Source: an uncultured Oscillospiraceae bacterium
GTDB taxonomy: Bacteria > Bacillota > Clostridia > Oscillospirales > Ruminococcaceae
DNA: 6,980 nucleotides
Assembly: GCA_934408835.1 (NCBI GenBank)
Contig: CAKRVU010000067.1
Span: 1 to 6,980 of the forward strand
Direction: 5' to 3'
In this document: piece after piece, positions 6,801 to 6,980 of the stretch
Numbering within the stretch: the stretch's first letter is position 1
Layout of the letters: the number at the start of each line of letters is the position of its first letter
Translations under genes and position numbers: made by a program
The notes under the pieces: model-generated
Told to the model about the DNA's origin: nothing
Database searches by the model: none
What the model saw: the letters and a program-made list of their open reading frames with translations, nothing else

Positions 6801-6980
6801 TCTGACGGATAGCTTCAATATCCTCGTTGGTAAAACCCCAAGACGAAACCAATTGAATATCCATCAGATTAGAATCGTCACAATAAGAATCCATAGAATG
6901 TTGCATATCCGGGCAGATCGCCCACATGCCGGCAAACATCCATGTGCCAAGGAAGACGATCGCCAAAATGGACAAAAAGC
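3892..6980 (-). CDS. FtsX/MacB-type ABC transporter permease with long coiled-coil insert (5' end cut by window edge)
   Basis: About 1,029 residues are visible. The first complete codons read FLSILAIVFLGTWMFAG, the usual first membrane helix of this family, so the true start lies just beyond the window; the TTG at 6975 is an internal Leu codon. Numbering from that Leu: TM1 1-20; MacB-like extracellular domain about 25-205 (NLMDIQLVSSWGF, GDSITV); Gln/Glu/Ala-rich coiled coil about 210-472; a PPEWYVTDR...NTGYASF junction (474-491); FtsX domain 1 with TMs near 503-520, 550-578 and 594-614 and a degenerate coupling motif (EERGMSGTCMALGYS); TM5 near 671-690; second extracellular domain about 700-885; FtsX domain 2 with TMs near 897-917, 950-972 and 992-1010 and the coupling motif ERIREIATLKVLG (924-936). 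The end, IESLKSVE, is typical. It has no ATPase domain, so it needs a separate MacB/LolD-like ATPase, probably encoded upstream. Substrate unknown; such proteins act as lipoprotein, peptide or envelope mechanotransmitters. Confidence 0.9.
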   Translation of the reverse strand, partial: FLSILAIVFLGTWMFAGMWAICPDMQHSMDSYCDDSNLMDIQLVSSWGFTNEDIEAIRQTDGIQQVCGGYRTDRMADVSGNGIAVRVQSLFTDADGENSINQLTLLDGRMPEAPNECVIIPHTASDQVAKIGDSITVKSSEEEEILAYDTFTVVGVAQTPEYLLRSLDSVNQGRGTLDCVLYVPPQAFDSDVFTVAYATVEGAAAFNSFSDEYLDLIDSEKDRLLQTADVQEEARYRQTVNDAWAEWNQSNAEYQVQQEEAESQLTAAKQQLDESEAQLDAAQKQLEDGYASYQQGVKTLAVKEQQAQTELATAKQSLSEKQLQLTDAFSKLGAEKQQLDLWQRQLDSAKAQAVGMPDEILENLEQEQAKLSQAMTLWQQQSDQLQMSQQQLQEAEVALSGQQQTLENELSAAQKQLDALSQQLKQGESELSLGREKLEEARNAYVQQEAQVEQQLADGQRQLDSAREQIEQLTPPEWYVTDRLQNTGYASFRNDSLRMNSLSTIFPVVFFLVAALVALTTMTRMVGEERGMSGTCMALGYSNSKIASRYLLYASFATMSGGILGIALGFLLLPTIIWKAYTIIYYLPQIQIHFWYGIALAALALALLCTIGSTVLTLRRMLAETPASLMRPKAPKTGKKILLERIQPLWKRISFFWKVTTRNLLLNKKRAFMTIIGVAGCTALLLTGFGVKDSVNMILSVQFEDIYQYQATVGLDPDQPSDELTQFMQAPDHFEGTTRVMNAVYEADYEGNSDNVYLYVPEDVTTISQFIQFRTRKGHHPIDFTDDSVIITEQLANTMGISIGDTICLKSIGFDSSEAFVTVTDITENYINNYVYLSPSVYQEIFGEPPSYNQYLVRATEDEEDLFEQLRTLDGVSCVIMTQDIIGPVQDSLDSINTVIMVLVVAAAVLALVVLYNLTNINICERIREIATLKVLGLFDREINSYIYRETVVFTAAGCLLGLLFGRFLFRFVIQTVEMDYIMLGRSIQWQSYLLSILLTFVFAFLVHLMMSRRMKKIDMIESLKSVE

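Noticed and set aside
6973..6975. TTG as the permease start codon.
   Set aside because: The frame continues to the window edge with Phe before this Leu, matching the FLSILAI-type first helix of the family. No ribosome-binding site can be placed, and the usual N-terminal residues must lie upstream.

Overview
The window reads as chromosomal DNA of an endospore-forming Clostridia-type Firmicute, possibly Oscillospiraceae/Ruminococcaceae-like. It carries spoIVA, a spore-specific gene, beside a SipL-like gene (the clostridial counterpart of Bacillus SpoVID). Ribosome-binding sites are strong AGGAGG types, and the nagB product closely follows Bacillus NagB in motif wording. The genus cannot be fixed from this sequence.

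All four genes lie on the minus strand, so transcription runs from high to low coordinates. (1) 6980-3892: an FtsX/MacB-type ABC transporter permease with a long Gln-rich coiled-coil insert; its first few codons lie beyond the window. (2) 3891-3680: a spacer with a strong composite hairpin just after the permease stop, a second, competing GC hairpin with a T6 tract, and candidate promoters for the next gene. (3) 3679-2168: a SipL-like coat morphogenetic protein with three SPOCS/DUF3794-like repeats and a C-terminal LysM domain. (4) 2167-2048: a spacer with a sigma-E-like promoter candidate and a GC-rich leader hairpin. (5) 2047-746: spoIVA, the ATPase that polymerises into the basement layer of the spore coat. 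(6) 745-692: the rest of a good sigma-A promoter. (7) 691-1: nagB, glucosamine-6-phosphate deaminase, lacking only its last dozen or so codons at the window edge.

SipL and SpoIVA are direct binding partners in Clostridioides difficile: the SipL LysM domain binds SpoIVA and helps place the coat on the forespore. Here their genes are neighbours, suggesting a coat-morphogenesis module. The permease and nagB look like unrelated flanking genes. nagB has its own vegetative-type promoter.

The most striking observation is in spoIVA. The protein follows the family up to about residue 400 and then lacks the whole conserved C-terminal domain (about 90 residues in Bacillus). Instead the frame runs into a Lys-rich tail encoded by a strong intrinsic terminator hairpin, and stops inside the -35 box of the nagB promoter. 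This looks like a deletion that removed the 3' end of the gene, including its native stop codon. It could be a real lineage change or an assembly error. If real, transcripts ending at the terminator would have no in-frame stop codon.
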